The notes beneath the pieces are model-generated. The model had not been told where the DNA came from and did not search any database. It was given only the letters and a program-made list of their open reading frames with translations. Below, one piece after another: positions 1-7,702 of a stretch of 64,000 nt of DNA. The stretch's first letter is position 1, and every line of letters starts with the position of its first letter. Source of the DNA: CAVXFS01 sp963761115. Lineage in GTDB: Bacteria; Pseudomonadota; Gammaproteobacteria; Burkholderiales; Gallionellaceae. The stretch lies in assembly GCA_963761115.1 (NCBI GenBank), contig CAVXFS010000001.1, forward strand, positions 8,092 through 72,091. Reading direction: 5' to 3'. A program made the position numbers and the translations under genes.

Positions 1-110
1 GAGATCTTTCCAATCCCCGCTTTTTCCAATGCGGGCAGCGAATACAGCGTGCCTTGTTTGCCGTCGGCGAGCGGGAAGGGGAGGCGGGTATTGAACAGAT
101 TTTGCGACAT
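1..110 (-). CDS. acnA: Aconitate hydratase A, N-terminal 36 codons (runs off the window)
   Basis: Only the first 36 codons are present; the gene continues leftwards out of the window. The reading from the ATG at 110 begins MSQNLFNTRLPF and contains YSLPALEKAGIGKI, the characteristic N-terminus of AcnA-type aconitases, which isomerise citrate to isocitrate in the TCA cycle with a 4Fe-4S cluster. The cluster-binding cysteines lie outside the window, so the call rests on the N-terminal signature alone. A weak ribosome-binding site (CGGAG) precedes the start, and a TATAAT-like -10 element on the minus strand at 147-152 could be its promoter, though I see no good -35. It is divergent from rpsB. 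Confidence 0.8.
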   Translation of the reverse strand, partial: MSQNLFNTRLPFPLADGKQGTLYSLPALEKAGIGKI

Positions 111-301
111 CGTGAATGGCTCCGGAGATGCAGAAATTGATGCCGGATTATACTCGAATGAGCCGGTTGCTTTTGATGGCGGCACACAGGAATGACGTTC
201 GTGTTGCCAATAATGCAACATAACCTCGGGTCTTAAATAAAATTCACTCGCAGATATTTTGCATTGCCGTGTTCTTCCGGATTTTTTGATAATTCGGCCT
301 G

Positions 302-330
302 TTGAGTTGGGAAGGTGCTTGAGTTACAAT
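302..330 (+). promoter_or_regulatory. Sigma-70-type promoter of the rpsB operon
   Basis: TTGAGT (302-307) and TACAAT (325-330) are separated by exactly 17 bases, a near-consensus vegetative promoter. Transcription would start near 337, leaving a leader of about 158 bases before rpsB. The 384-base gap between acnA and rpsB (111-494) contains no convincing gene; the short ORFs starting at 259 and 458 have no recognisable product. In other bacteria long rpsB leaders are targets of autoregulation by S2; that role here is inference. Confidence 0.65.
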
Positions 331-494
331 GCGCACCCTGATTTTCCGGCGTTGGGCCGGGAAACAGAAATCTCACATCCGTTCATGTTGGGGTGCCCAC
401 ATACAGATCTGATTCCAGCCCATGGCTGGGCGGATTCGATGCAGGTCAGGCTGACGGATGGAAGGACTAACCCTTAACACTATCAGGAGCAAGC

Positions 495-1220
495 ATGTCA
501 GTATCTATGCGTCAAATGTTGGAAGCGGGTGTCCATTTCGGGCACCAGACCCGTTTTTGGAATCCCAAGATGGCACCGTTCATTTTCGGCCATCGCAACA
601 AGATCCATATCATCAACCTGGAAAAGACCGTAGTCATGTTCGACGACGCGGTCAAATTCGTGCGCAAGCTGTCTGCCAACAAGGGCACCATCCTGTTCGT
701 TGCGACCAAGCGCCAGGCGCGTGAAATCATCAAGGAAGAAGCCGTTCGTTGCGGCTGCCCCTTTGTGGATCACCGTTGGCTGGGCGGCATGCTCACCAAC
801 TTCAAGACCGTACAGATTTCCATCAAACGCCTGAAGGAACTGGAAACCATGATGCAGGACGGCTCGATCGAGAACCTTTCCAAGAAGGAAGGGCTGATGC
901 TGCAGCGCGAACTGGACAAACTGGATCGCAGCCTGGGCGGGATCAAGGACATGCAAGGTCTGCCGGATGCGATTTTCGTGATCGATGTCGGTTACCAGAA
1001 GGGCACCATTGTGGAAGCTCAGAAGCTGGGCATCCCGGTGATCGGCGTGGTAGATACCAACCATAGCCCGCTGGGCGTGAATTTCCCCATCCCCGGCAAC
1101 GACGATTCCAGCCAGGCGATCCGCCTGTATGCGCGCGGCATTGCCGACGCGGTACTGGAAGGCCGCGAACAGGCAATCAACGAGGTCGTGGAACAGGTCG
1201 TCGAAGAGCCGGTGGCTTAA
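495..1220 (+). CDS. rpsB: 30S ribosomal protein S2
   Basis: Encodes the 241-residue S2 protein of the small ribosomal subunit, the usual length. The S2 signatures are visible: GVHFGHQTRFWNPKM at residues 12-26, HRWLGGMLTNFKT near residue 95, and DTNHSPLGVNFPIPGND in the C-terminal third. The start is chosen because AGGAG (485-489) sits six bases upstream of the ATG and the protein begins with the normal MSVSMRQMLEAG. It is the first gene of the long plus-strand run and is separated from tsf by a hairpin that probably attenuates read-through. Confidence 0.98.
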   Translation: MSVSMRQMLEAGVHFGHQTRFWNPKMAPFIFGHRNKIHIINLEKTVVMFDDAVKFVRKLSANKGTILFVATKRQAREIIKEEAVRCGCPFVDHRWLGGMLTNFKTVQISIKRLKELETMMQDGSIENLSKKEGLMLQRELDKLDRSLGGIKDMQGLPDAIFVIDVGYQKGTIVEAQKLGIPVIGVVDTNHSPLGVNFPIPGNDDSSQAIRLYARGIADAVLEGREQAINEVVEQVVEEPVA

Positions 1221-1239
1221 GCTTGTTCTGACTGGCCGA

Positions 1240-1262
1240 AAGGGGCGTTAGCCCCTTTTTTT
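1240..1262 (+). terminator. Rho-independent terminator/attenuator between rpsB and tsf
   Basis: GGGGC (1242-1246), loop GTTA, GCCCC (1251-1255), then a run of seven T. It sits in the 71-base rpsB-tsf gap with tsf in the same direction, so it probably acts as a partial terminator that lowers tsf expression relative to rpsB. No separate tsf promoter is obvious between the hairpin and the start codon. Confidence 0.8.
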
Positions 1263-1291
1263 ATAGGTATGTTTTTTGAAGGAGTAGGGCA

Positions 1292-2191
1292 ATGGCGGAA
1301 ATTACCGCAAGCATGGTGAAAGAATTGCGCGAAGCCACCGGTCTCGGCATGATGGATTGCAAGAGGGCATTGGTGGAAACCGAAGGCGACTTCAAGGCTG
1401 CAGAAGAACTGCTGCGCATCAAGAGCGGCGCCAAGGCGAGCAAGGCGTCTGCGCGCGTGGCGGCAGAAGGCGTGGTCAGTTCATATGTCACCGCGGACAG
1501 CAAGACCGGCGCGGTTGCTGAAATCAACTGCGAAACCGATTTCGTCGCCAAGAACGACGATTTCGTGGCCTTTGCCAAGAACGTGGCACAGACCGTGGCG
1601 GAAAAGGATCCGGCTGACGTGGCTGCACTGGCGGATATGCCTATCGTCAACGGCTCCGGCACGGTGGAGGAGACCCGCAAGGCACTGGTGATGAAGCTGG
1701 GCGAGAACATCAGCGTACGCCGTTTCGCGCGCTATGCCACTACCACCGGCAAGCTGGCTTCCTACCTGCACGGCAACAAGATCGGCGTGATCATCGATTA
1801 CACCGGCGGCGACACGGAACTGGGCAAGGACCTGGCGATGCATATCGCGGCGAGCAAGCCGAAGTCCATCGATGCTTCCGGTGTGGCTGCCGAGGACATC
1901 GCCACCGAACGCCGCATCGCGATCGAGAAGGCGCGCGAAGCCGGCAAGCCGGACGCGATGCTGGAAAAGATCGCCGACGGCACGGTGCAGAAATTCCTCA
2001 AGGAAGTGACGCTGCTCGGGCAGGTGTTCGTCAAGGCCGAGGACGGCAAGCAGACCATAGAACAGTTGCTGAAGACCAAGGGCGCTTCCGTGAGCGCGTT
2101 CCAGATGTTCGTCGTGGGTGAGGGCATCGAGAAAAAAGTCGAGGATTACGCAGCCGAAGTTGCAGCTGCCGCAGCTGCTGCGAAGGGATAA
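1292..2191 (+). CDS. tsf: Elongation factor Ts
   Basis: EF-Ts, the nucleotide exchange factor that regenerates EF-Tu·GTP. The 299-residue product has the N-terminal UBA-like segment with the family signature LREATGLGMMDCKRAL (residues about 11-26) and the TDFVAKN motif near residue 80 that contacts EF-Tu. The length is normal for Betaproteobacteria (about 290-300). A GGAG ribosome-binding site lies just upstream. The C-terminus is alanine-rich. Only 6 bases separate it from pyrH, so the two are probably co-translated. Confidence 0.98.
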   Translation: MAEITASMVKELREATGLGMMDCKRALVETEGDFKAAEELLRIKSGAKASKASARVAAEGVVSSYVTADSKTGAVAEINCETDFVAKNDDFVAFAKNVAQTVAEKDPADVAALADMPIVNGSGTVEETRKALVMKLGENISVRRFARYATTTGKLASYLHGNKIGVIIDYTGGDTELGKDLAMHIAASKPKSIDASGVAAEDIATERRIAIEKAREAGKPDAMLEKIADGTVQKFLKEVTLLGQVFVKAEDGKQTIEQLLKTKGASVSAFQMFVVGEGIEKKVEDYAAEVAAAAAAAKG

Positions 2192-2197
2192 ACGATC

Positions 2198-2914
2198 ATG
2201 ACCCAGGCATACCATCGTGTCCTGCTCAAACTGTCCGGCGAAGCCCTGATGGGTGACGACAGTTACGGCATCAACCAGGTGGTGATCGGGCGCATCGTCG
2301 CCGAGATTCACGAGGTGGTGGCGCTGGGGGTGCAGGTGGCGATCGTGATCGGCGGCGGCAACATCTTTCGCGGCGTGGCGCCGGCCGCTGCCGGAATGGA
2401 CCGGGCAACCGCAGATTACATGGGCATGCTGGCCACGGTGATGAACGCCATGGCCTTGTCGGACGCGATGAAACAACATGGTCTGGAATGCCGCATCCAA
2501 TCGGCGCTCAACCTGGAGCAGGTGGCGGAACCGTACATACGCGGCAAAGCCCTGCGCTATCTGGAAGAGGGCAAGGTGGTGATATTCGGCGCAGGCACCG
2601 GTAACCCGTTCTTTACCACCGACACCGCTGCCGCCCTGCGCGGGGTGGAAATGGATGCGCAGGTGGTGATCAAGGCGACCAAGGTGGATGGCGTTTACAC
2701 CGCTGACCCGAACAAGGACCCCACCGCCACCCTTTACCAGAAACTGAGTTTCGATGAGGCGATCCGTAAAGACCTCAAGGTAATGGATTCCACGGCCTTG
2801 ACTTTGTGCCGCGACCAGAATCTTCCCATCGTCGTGTTCAGCATCTTCAAGGCCGGGGCTCTGAAACGAGTAGTGATGGGCGAGGAAGAGGGAACGCTGG
2901 TAAGCCGCAATTGA
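2198..2914 (+). CDS. pyrH: Uridylate kinase (UMP kinase)
   Basis: Bacterial hexameric UMP kinase of the amino-acid kinase fold, phosphorylating UMP to UDP for pyrimidine nucleotide supply. The 238-residue product has LLKLSGEALMG at the N-terminus, the glycine-rich GGGNIFRG, DYMGMLATVMNA and the substrate-binding TGNPFFTTDTAA, all typical of PyrH. It lies 6 bases after tsf and 12 bases before frr, in the order usual for proteobacteria. Confidence 0.98.
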   Translation: MTQAYHRVLLKLSGEALMGDDSYGINQVVIGRIVAEIHEVVALGVQVAIVIGGGNIFRGVAPAAAGMDRATADYMGMLATVMNAMALSDAMKQHGLECRIQSALNLEQVAEPYIRGKALRYLEEGKVVIFGAGTGNPFFTTDTAAALRGVEMDAQVVIKATKVDGVYTADPNKDPTATLYQKLSFDEAIRKDLKVMDSTALTLCRDQNLPIVVFSIFKAGALKRVVMGEEEGTLVSRN

Positions 2915-2926
2915 TGGGAGGGACGA

Positions 2927-3484
2927 ATGATTTCTGATGTCAAAAAAATCGCCGAACAGAAAATGCACAAGTCGCTGGAAACGCTCAAGGCAGACTTCGG
3001 CAAAGTACGCACCGGACGCGCGCATACCGGTATCCTCGACCACGTCCTGGTGGATTATTACGGTAACCCGACACCAATCTCCCAGGTCGCCAACGTGACC
3101 CTGGTCGATTCCCGCACTATTGGCGTGCAGCCTTGGGAAAAGAACATGGTTGCGCCGGTGGAAAAAGCGATCCGCGATGCCGACCTGGGCTTGAATCCGG
3201 CAACCAATGGTGACCAGATCCGCGTGCCGATGCCGATGCTGACTGAAGAACGGCGACGCGATCTGATCAAGGTGGTGCGTAGCGAGGCGGAGTCCGCCAG
3301 GATCGCAGTGCGCAACATGCGCCGCGAAGCCAATGAGCAGCTGAAGAAATTACTCAAGGACAAGACAGTCGGTGAGGATGATGAGCGACGCGCGCAGGAG
3401 GAGGTGCAAAAATTGACTGACCGCTTTGTAATCGAAATCGACAATGCATTGCAATCAAAAGAAGCTGACTTGTTGGCGGTTTAG
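2927..3484 (+). CDS. frr: Ribosome recycling factor
   Basis: RRF releases 70S ribosomes from mRNA after termination, together with EF-G. The protein is 185 residues, the standard length, with the conserved LKTDF-like start (LKADFGKVRTGRAHTGILD), VSLVDSRT-like NVTLVDSRTIGVQPW and the C-terminal helix with DDERRAQEEVQKLTD. A GGGAGGG ribosome-binding site precedes the ATG. The next gene, uppS, follows after a 93-base gap filled by a palindromic repeat. Confidence 0.98.
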   Translation: MISDVKKIAEQKMHKSLETLKADFGKVRTGRAHTGILDHVLVDYYGNPTPISQVANVTLVDSRTIGVQPWEKNMVAPVEKAIRDADLGLNPATNGDQIRVPMPMLTEERRRDLIKVVRSEAESARIAVRNMRREANEQLKKLLKDKTVGEDDERRAQEEVQKLTDRFVIEIDNALQSKEADLLAV

Positions 3485-3487
3485 CTT

Positions 3488-3563
3488 GTAGCCGGTAGCT
3501 TCATGGTGCGCGCTGCGCGCGCGGCATTTAAAAGCTACCCGCTACCAGCTACTAGCTACCAGC
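3488..3563 (+). repeat. Imperfect inverted repeat of GCTAC units between frr and uppS
   Basis: GTAGCCGGTAGCT (3488-3500) pairs with AGCTACCCGCTAC (3533-3545) with one mismatch around a GC-rich loop. The right arm continues into further GCTACC/GCTACT units up to 3563. It fills nearly the whole frr-uppS gap and has no T-run, so it is more likely an extragenic repeat or mRNA-stabilising hairpin than a terminator. Confidence 0.65.
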
Positions 3564-3577
3564 CCAAAGGATTCCCG

Positions 3578-4342
3578 ATGGCGTTATTTCAAAGTTCGAC
3601 CCGCACCATCCCGGATGTTCCCGTCGTCCCGCGTCATATCGCCATCATCATGGATGGCAACGGCCGCTGGGCGGAGAAGCGCTTTCTGCCGCGCGTAGCG
3701 GGCCACCAGCGCGGCGTGGAAACGGTGCGCGAAGTTGTGAAAGCCTGCCGAGAATTGAAGGTGGAATACTTGACCCTGTTTGCCTTCAGCAGTGAAAACT
3801 GGCGCCGTCCTGCAGACGAGGTTTCATTCCTGATGCAGTTATTCCTGAAAATGCTGGAGCGCGAAGTGAACAAGCTGCACGAGAACGACATTCGCCTCAA
3901 GGTCATCGGCGACCGCAGCCGATTCGACGACGCACTCATCCGGCGCATTTCCGAATCGGAACAACTGACCGCAAGCAACAATAGCCTGACCCTGACCATC
4001 GCCGCCAATTACGGCGGACGCTGGGACATCATGCAGGCGGTACGGCAGATGATGCGCGAGCACCCGGAGCGTGCCGAGGGATTCATCGAAGACGACCTGG
4101 AACCCTATCTGTCCATGAATTATGCGCCGGAGCCGGACCTGTTCATTCGCACCGGAGGAGAGCAGCGCATCAGCAATTTCCTGATGTGGCAATTGGCCTA
4201 TACTGAACTGTATTTCACCGATACCTTGTGGCCTGCCTTCGGCAAGGAAGCACTGGAATCCGCCATTGGTTCATACCAGAATCGCGAACGCCGCTTTGGC
4301 CGGACCAGCGAGCAGTTGCAGGAAAGTCCCTCAAATGCTTAA
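3578..4342 (+). CDS. uppS: Undecaprenyl diphosphate synthase (cis-prenyltransferase)
   Basis: Condenses isopentenyl diphosphate with farnesyl diphosphate to make the C55 lipid carrier for peptidoglycan and polysaccharides. From the ATG at 3578 the product is 254 residues, normal for the family. IAIIMDGNGRWA near residues 24-35 carries the catalytic Asp and phosphate-binding residues; RTGGEQRISNFLMWQ and the following ELYFTDTLWPAF are the C-terminal signatures. The longer frame from 3503 reads through the upstream repeat and is rejected; AAAGGA precedes 3578. It overlaps cdsA by 8 bases. Confidence 0.97.
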   Translation: MALFQSSTRTIPDVPVVPRHIAIIMDGNGRWAEKRFLPRVAGHQRGVETVREVVKACRELKVEYLTLFAFSSENWRRPADEVSFLMQLFLKMLEREVNKLHENDIRLKVIGDRSRFDDALIRRISESEQLTASNNSLTLTIAANYGGRWDIMQAVRQMMREHPERAEGFIEDDLEPYLSMNYAPEPDLFIRTGGEQRISNFLMWQLAYTELYFTDTLWPAFGKEALESAIGSYQNRERRFGRTSEQLQESPSNA

Positions 4343-5156
4343 GGAGCGGGTCGTCACCGCGCTGATCCTGCTGGCGCTGTTTGTTGCTGCATTGTTCATG
4401 CTGCCGGCAATGGGATGGTCCGTATTGATCATTATGGTCGTGCAGCAGGGGACGTCGGAATGGGCGAAGCTGGCAAAACTGAGTGAGAATACTGCCAAGG
4501 TATACTGGTGGCTGACCTTGGCGCTGATGTGCGGTATTGCCTGGTTCGATACAAATACCTCGCCGGCACAACAGATAGTGCCGCACTTGATGATTTATGG
4601 GTTTTCCCTTGTTTTGTGGTCGCTGGTGCCGGTATGGATGATGGTCGGCTGGAAGATCGATCATCCGCCGCTGATGATGCTGGTGGGCTGGGCACTGCTG
4701 GTTCCGACTGGTCTGGCAATGATCGAGCTGCGCCAATATAGTCCCTTGGTGCTGCTGGGCATCATGGTGCTGGTCTGGGTGGCTGACAGTTCGGCGTATT
4801 TTGTCGGACGCAAATACGGCAAGAACAAGCTTGCTCCCAACATCAGTCCCGGCAAGACCTGGGAAGGCGTCATCGGTGCATTGATCGGCGTGTCGGTTTA
4901 TGTGGTTGTGGTCTGGAGTTTCAGCGGCTATCACCGGTATTACGCATTTATTCCGAATATCCTGATGGCCTCATGGTGCTGGGTTGGCCTGGCGGTGCTC
5001 GGCGACTTGTTCGAGTCCGCCGTCAAGCGCCAGGCCGGGGTGAAGGACAGCGGTGCATTATTGCCTGGACACGGTGGTCTGCTCGATCGGATCGATGCCC
5101 TGACATCGACCTTGCCGCTGGCAGCGATGGCGATGCTTATCCAGAAGATTCCATGA
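4335..5156 (+). CDS. cdsA: Phosphatidate cytidylyltransferase (CDP-diglyceride synthase)
   Basis: Integral membrane enzyme making CDP-diacylglycerol from phosphatidate and CTP, the precursor used by PgsA (encoded at 18301-18888). The 273-residue product is made of hydrophobic segments and ends with the family signature: SAVKRQAGVKDSG followed by LLPGHGGLLDRID near residues 235-260, plus SPGKTWEG. The start at 4335 is chosen because the peptide MLKERVVTALILL is the normal N-terminus; it lies inside the end of uppS. Its stop overlaps the dxr start (ATGA). Confidence 0.96.
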   Translation: MLKERVVTALILLALFVAALFMLPAMGWSVLIIMVVQQGTSEWAKLAKLSENTAKVYWWLTLALMCGIAWFDTNTSPAQQIVPHLMIYGFSLVLWSLVPVWMMVGWKIDHPPLMMLVGWALLVPTGLAMIELRQYSPLVLLGIMVLVWVADSSAYFVGRKYGKNKLAPNISPGKTWEGVIGALIGVSVYVVVVWSFSGYHRYYAFIPNILMASWCWVGLAVLGDLFESAVKRQAGVKDSGALLPGHGGLLDRIDALTSTLPLAAMAMLIQKIP

Positions 5157-6343
5157 GCTTGCCCATCACCAATCTTGTTGTTCTTGGTTCTACCGGCAGC
5201 ATCGGTGCCAGCACACTGGATGTGGTCGCACGCAATCCCGACCGGTTCCGCATAATTGCACTGACGGCTCAATGCCGGGATGACATCCTGCTCGAACAAT
5301 GCAAGCGCTTCAATCCACGATATGCCGTATTGCTGGAGCGCGACGCTGCTGACCGGTTGGCCAGGAATATTGCCGTCGCTGGCCTGGCTACGGAAGTCCT
5401 GAGCGGAATCGAGGCGCTGGAACAGGTGGCATCCCTGCCGGAAATCGATGCCGTGATGGCAGCGATCGTCGGCGCCGCCGGACTGCGCCCGACGCTGGCA
5501 GCGGCAAAGGCCGGGAAAAGGATTTTGCTGGCGAACAAGGAAACGCTGGTTATGGCTGGCGCTATTTTCATCGACGCCGTGCGCGCCAGCGGCTCGTTGC
5601 TGCTACCGATAGACAGCGAACACAACGCCATATTCCAGTCGCTGCCGCATGACTATTCCGGTGATTTTGTGCTTGGCGGGATAAGCAAGATATTGCTCAC
5701 TGCTTCCGGCGGCCCATTTCGCGACACGCCCATTTCCGAGTTAAAGGGTGTCACGCCGGAACAGGCATGTGCTCATCCAAACTGGACCATGGGCAAAAAG
5801 ATCTCCGTGGATTCCGCCACCATGATGAACAAGGGACTGGAAGTGATCGAAGCTCATTGGCTGTTCAATGCGCCTGCCGATTCGATCCAGGTGGTGGTGC
5901 ACCCGCAAAGCGTTATCCATTCACTGGTGCAATATGTGGATGGCTCGGTGCTGGCTCAACTGGGCAATCCGGACATGCGCACACCGATCGCTCATGCCCT
6001 GGCGTACCCACAGCGTATCTCGGCCGGCGTGGCACCGCTTGACCTGGTCAAGGTGGCACAACTCGATTTCAGCGCGCCTGATCTCGCACGTTTCCCCTGT
6101 CTGGCTTTGGCTTATCAGGCATTGCGCGCAGGCGGATCAGCTGCTGCGATATTGAACGCAGCCAACGAAATTGCCGTTGCAGCATTCCTGGATCGGCAAA
6201 TCCCGTTCCTGGCTATTCCGTCGGTGATAGAGGAAGTTCTGGCAGCCTTGCCGAATTCGCCGGTCACCGAACTGGATGACGTCATGGGCGCTGATGCTGC
6301 TGCACGCGCCATGGCCCGGCAAGTCATCTCACGTCTGCCATGA
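5153..6343 (+). CDS. dxr: 1-deoxy-D-xylulose 5-phosphate reductoisomerase
   Basis: Second step of the MEP isoprenoid pathway, converting DXP to MEP with NADPH. The 396-residue protein starts at the ATG overlapping the cdsA stop. The nucleotide-binding GSTGSIG is at residues 11-17; SEHNAIFQ carries metal and substrate ligands; KKISVDSATMMNKGLEVIEA is the central signature. Placing dxr next to cdsA, uppS and rseP is the usual proteobacterial order, and it supplies the isoprenoid units for UppS. The stop overlaps the rseP start. Confidence 0.97.
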   Translation: MSLPITNLVVLGSTGSIGASTLDVVARNPDRFRIIALTAQCRDDILLEQCKRFNPRYAVLLERDAADRLARNIAVAGLATEVLSGIEALEQVASLPEIDAVMAAIVGAAGLRPTLAAAKAGKRILLANKETLVMAGAIFIDAVRASGSLLLPIDSEHNAIFQSLPHDYSGDFVLGGISKILLTASGGPFRDTPISELKGVTPEQACAHPNWTMGKKISVDSATMMNKGLEVIEAHWLFNAPADSIQVVVHPQSVIHSLVQYVDGSVLAQLGNPDMRTPIAHALAYPQRISAGVAPLDLVKVAQLDFSAPDLARFPCLALAYQALRAGGSAAAILNAANEIAVAAFLDRQIPFLAIPSVIEEVLAALPNSPVTELDDVMGADAAARAMARQVISRLP

Positions 6344-7695
6344 ACGCTGTACTGGCATTCATCGTTACCATCGGTATCCTGGTCGTGTTTCACGAATTGG
6401 GACATTTCTATGTGGCACGATTGTTCGATGTCAAGGTGCTGCGTTTTTCCATCGGTTTCGGCAAGGTGTTGGTCGGCAGGCATTTCGGCAAGGGCGATAC
6501 CGAGTGGGTGATCTCTGCGATACCGCTTGGCGGCTACGTCAAGATGCTGGATGAACGCGAAGGCGAGGTACCCGGGCATGAACAGCATCGGGCATTCAAT
6601 CGCAAGCCGGCCTGGCAACGCATGCTCATCGTGGTGGCCGGGCCGCTGGCCAATCTGCTGCTGGCCATACTGTTGTACTGTGGTCTGTTCATGTACGGTG
6701 TGCCCGGCCTGAAACCCGTGCTGGGACAAGTTGCGGCGAACACACCTGCGGCTTCCGCCCGCATGCAGGACCGGGAAACCATACTCAGCATCGATGGAGA
6801 CCCGGTGCCCAGTTGGCAGGAACTCAATTGGGCATTGCTCAACCAGGCGCTGAAGAAAGGGGCAGTGCATATCGAGGGCCGTTCAGTTCAGGGTGAAATC
6901 CTGCAGCACGACCTCGACCTGACCACGCTTTCACCCAGCGACCTGGATGGGGATTTTCTGAAAAAACTTGGCTTGAGACTATACCAGCCAGACGTACTTC
7001 CCGTGATCGGCAAGGTAATCGATAACGGCGTTGCGCAGCGCGCCGGTTTGATTGCAAATGACAGGATCGTTCGTATCAACGGACATGCGATCGAGCACTG
7101 GGAGGAACTGGTAGACATGATCAGGAATCATCCGGGTTCGATACTTCGCATGGAGATCGAGCGTGCAGGGAGTCCACTAACTATAGAGCTTTCGCCGGAA
7201 GCCGCTGAGGAAGCGGGAAAACAGATAGGTAAAATCGGTGCTGCGCCATTAATCGACCAGAGCCAGTTTGATGCCATGCTGACCACGGTCAGTTACACTC
7301 CCTTTGCGGCGCTTGTGCAGGCCACGCGCAAAACCTGGGAAACCTCATCAATCACCCTGAAGATGATGGCCAAAATGGTCTTTGGCGAGGTTTCGTTGAA
7401 GAATCTCAGCGGACCGATAACCATCGCCGATTATGCTGGACAATCGGCGCAGATGGGATTGCCGGCCTTTCTGGGGTTTCTTGCCTTGATCAGTATCAGC
7501 CTGGGGGTGTTGAACCTGTTACCCATTCCCATATTGGATGGCGGTCATTTGTTGTATTATATGGTCGAGTCGATCAAGGGTAGTCCCGTATCGATCAAGG
7601 CTTGGGAGGCTGGGCAGAATGTGGGGATCGCATTGCTTGTCACCTTGATGGCTTTTGCTTTTTATAACGATATAAGCCGTCTGATCTTGGATTAA
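6340..7695 (+). CDS. rseP: Site-2 intramembrane zinc metalloprotease RseP
   Basis: Inner-membrane protease that cleaves anti-sigma factors (RseA in E. coli) in the envelope stress response and clears signal peptide remnants. The 451-residue protein has HELGHF (HExxH zinc site) in the first transmembrane segment near residue 20, two periplasmic PDZ-like regions (about 125-200 and 215-300) and the second metal site LNLLPIPILDGGH near residue 395. The start is coupled to the dxr stop (ATGA), and bamA begins 7 bases downstream. Confidence 0.96.
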   Translation: MNAVLAFIVTIGILVVFHELGHFYVARLFDVKVLRFSIGFGKVLVGRHFGKGDTEWVISAIPLGGYVKMLDEREGEVPGHEQHRAFNRKPAWQRMLIVVAGPLANLLLAILLYCGLFMYGVPGLKPVLGQVAANTPAASARMQDRETILSIDGDPVPSWQELNWALLNQALKKGAVHIEGRSVQGEILQHDLDLTTLSPSDLDGDFLKKLGLRLYQPDVLPVIGKVIDNGVAQRAGLIANDRIVRINGHAIEHWEELVDMIRNHPGSILRMEIERAGSPLTIELSPEAAEEAGKQIGKIGAAPLIDQSQFDAMLTTVSYTPFAALVQATRKTWETSSITLKMMAKMVFGEVSLKNLSGPITIADYAGQSAQMGLPAFLGFLALISISLGVLNLLPIPILDGGHLLYYMVESIKGSPVSIKAWEAGQNVGIALLVTLMAFAFYNDISRLILD

Positions 7696-7702
7696 ACAAT
7701 AC

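Noticed and set aside
1481..3043. 520-codon minus-strand frame across tsf, pyrH and frr
   Set aside because: Antisense to three certain genes; a by-product of GC-biased codon use.
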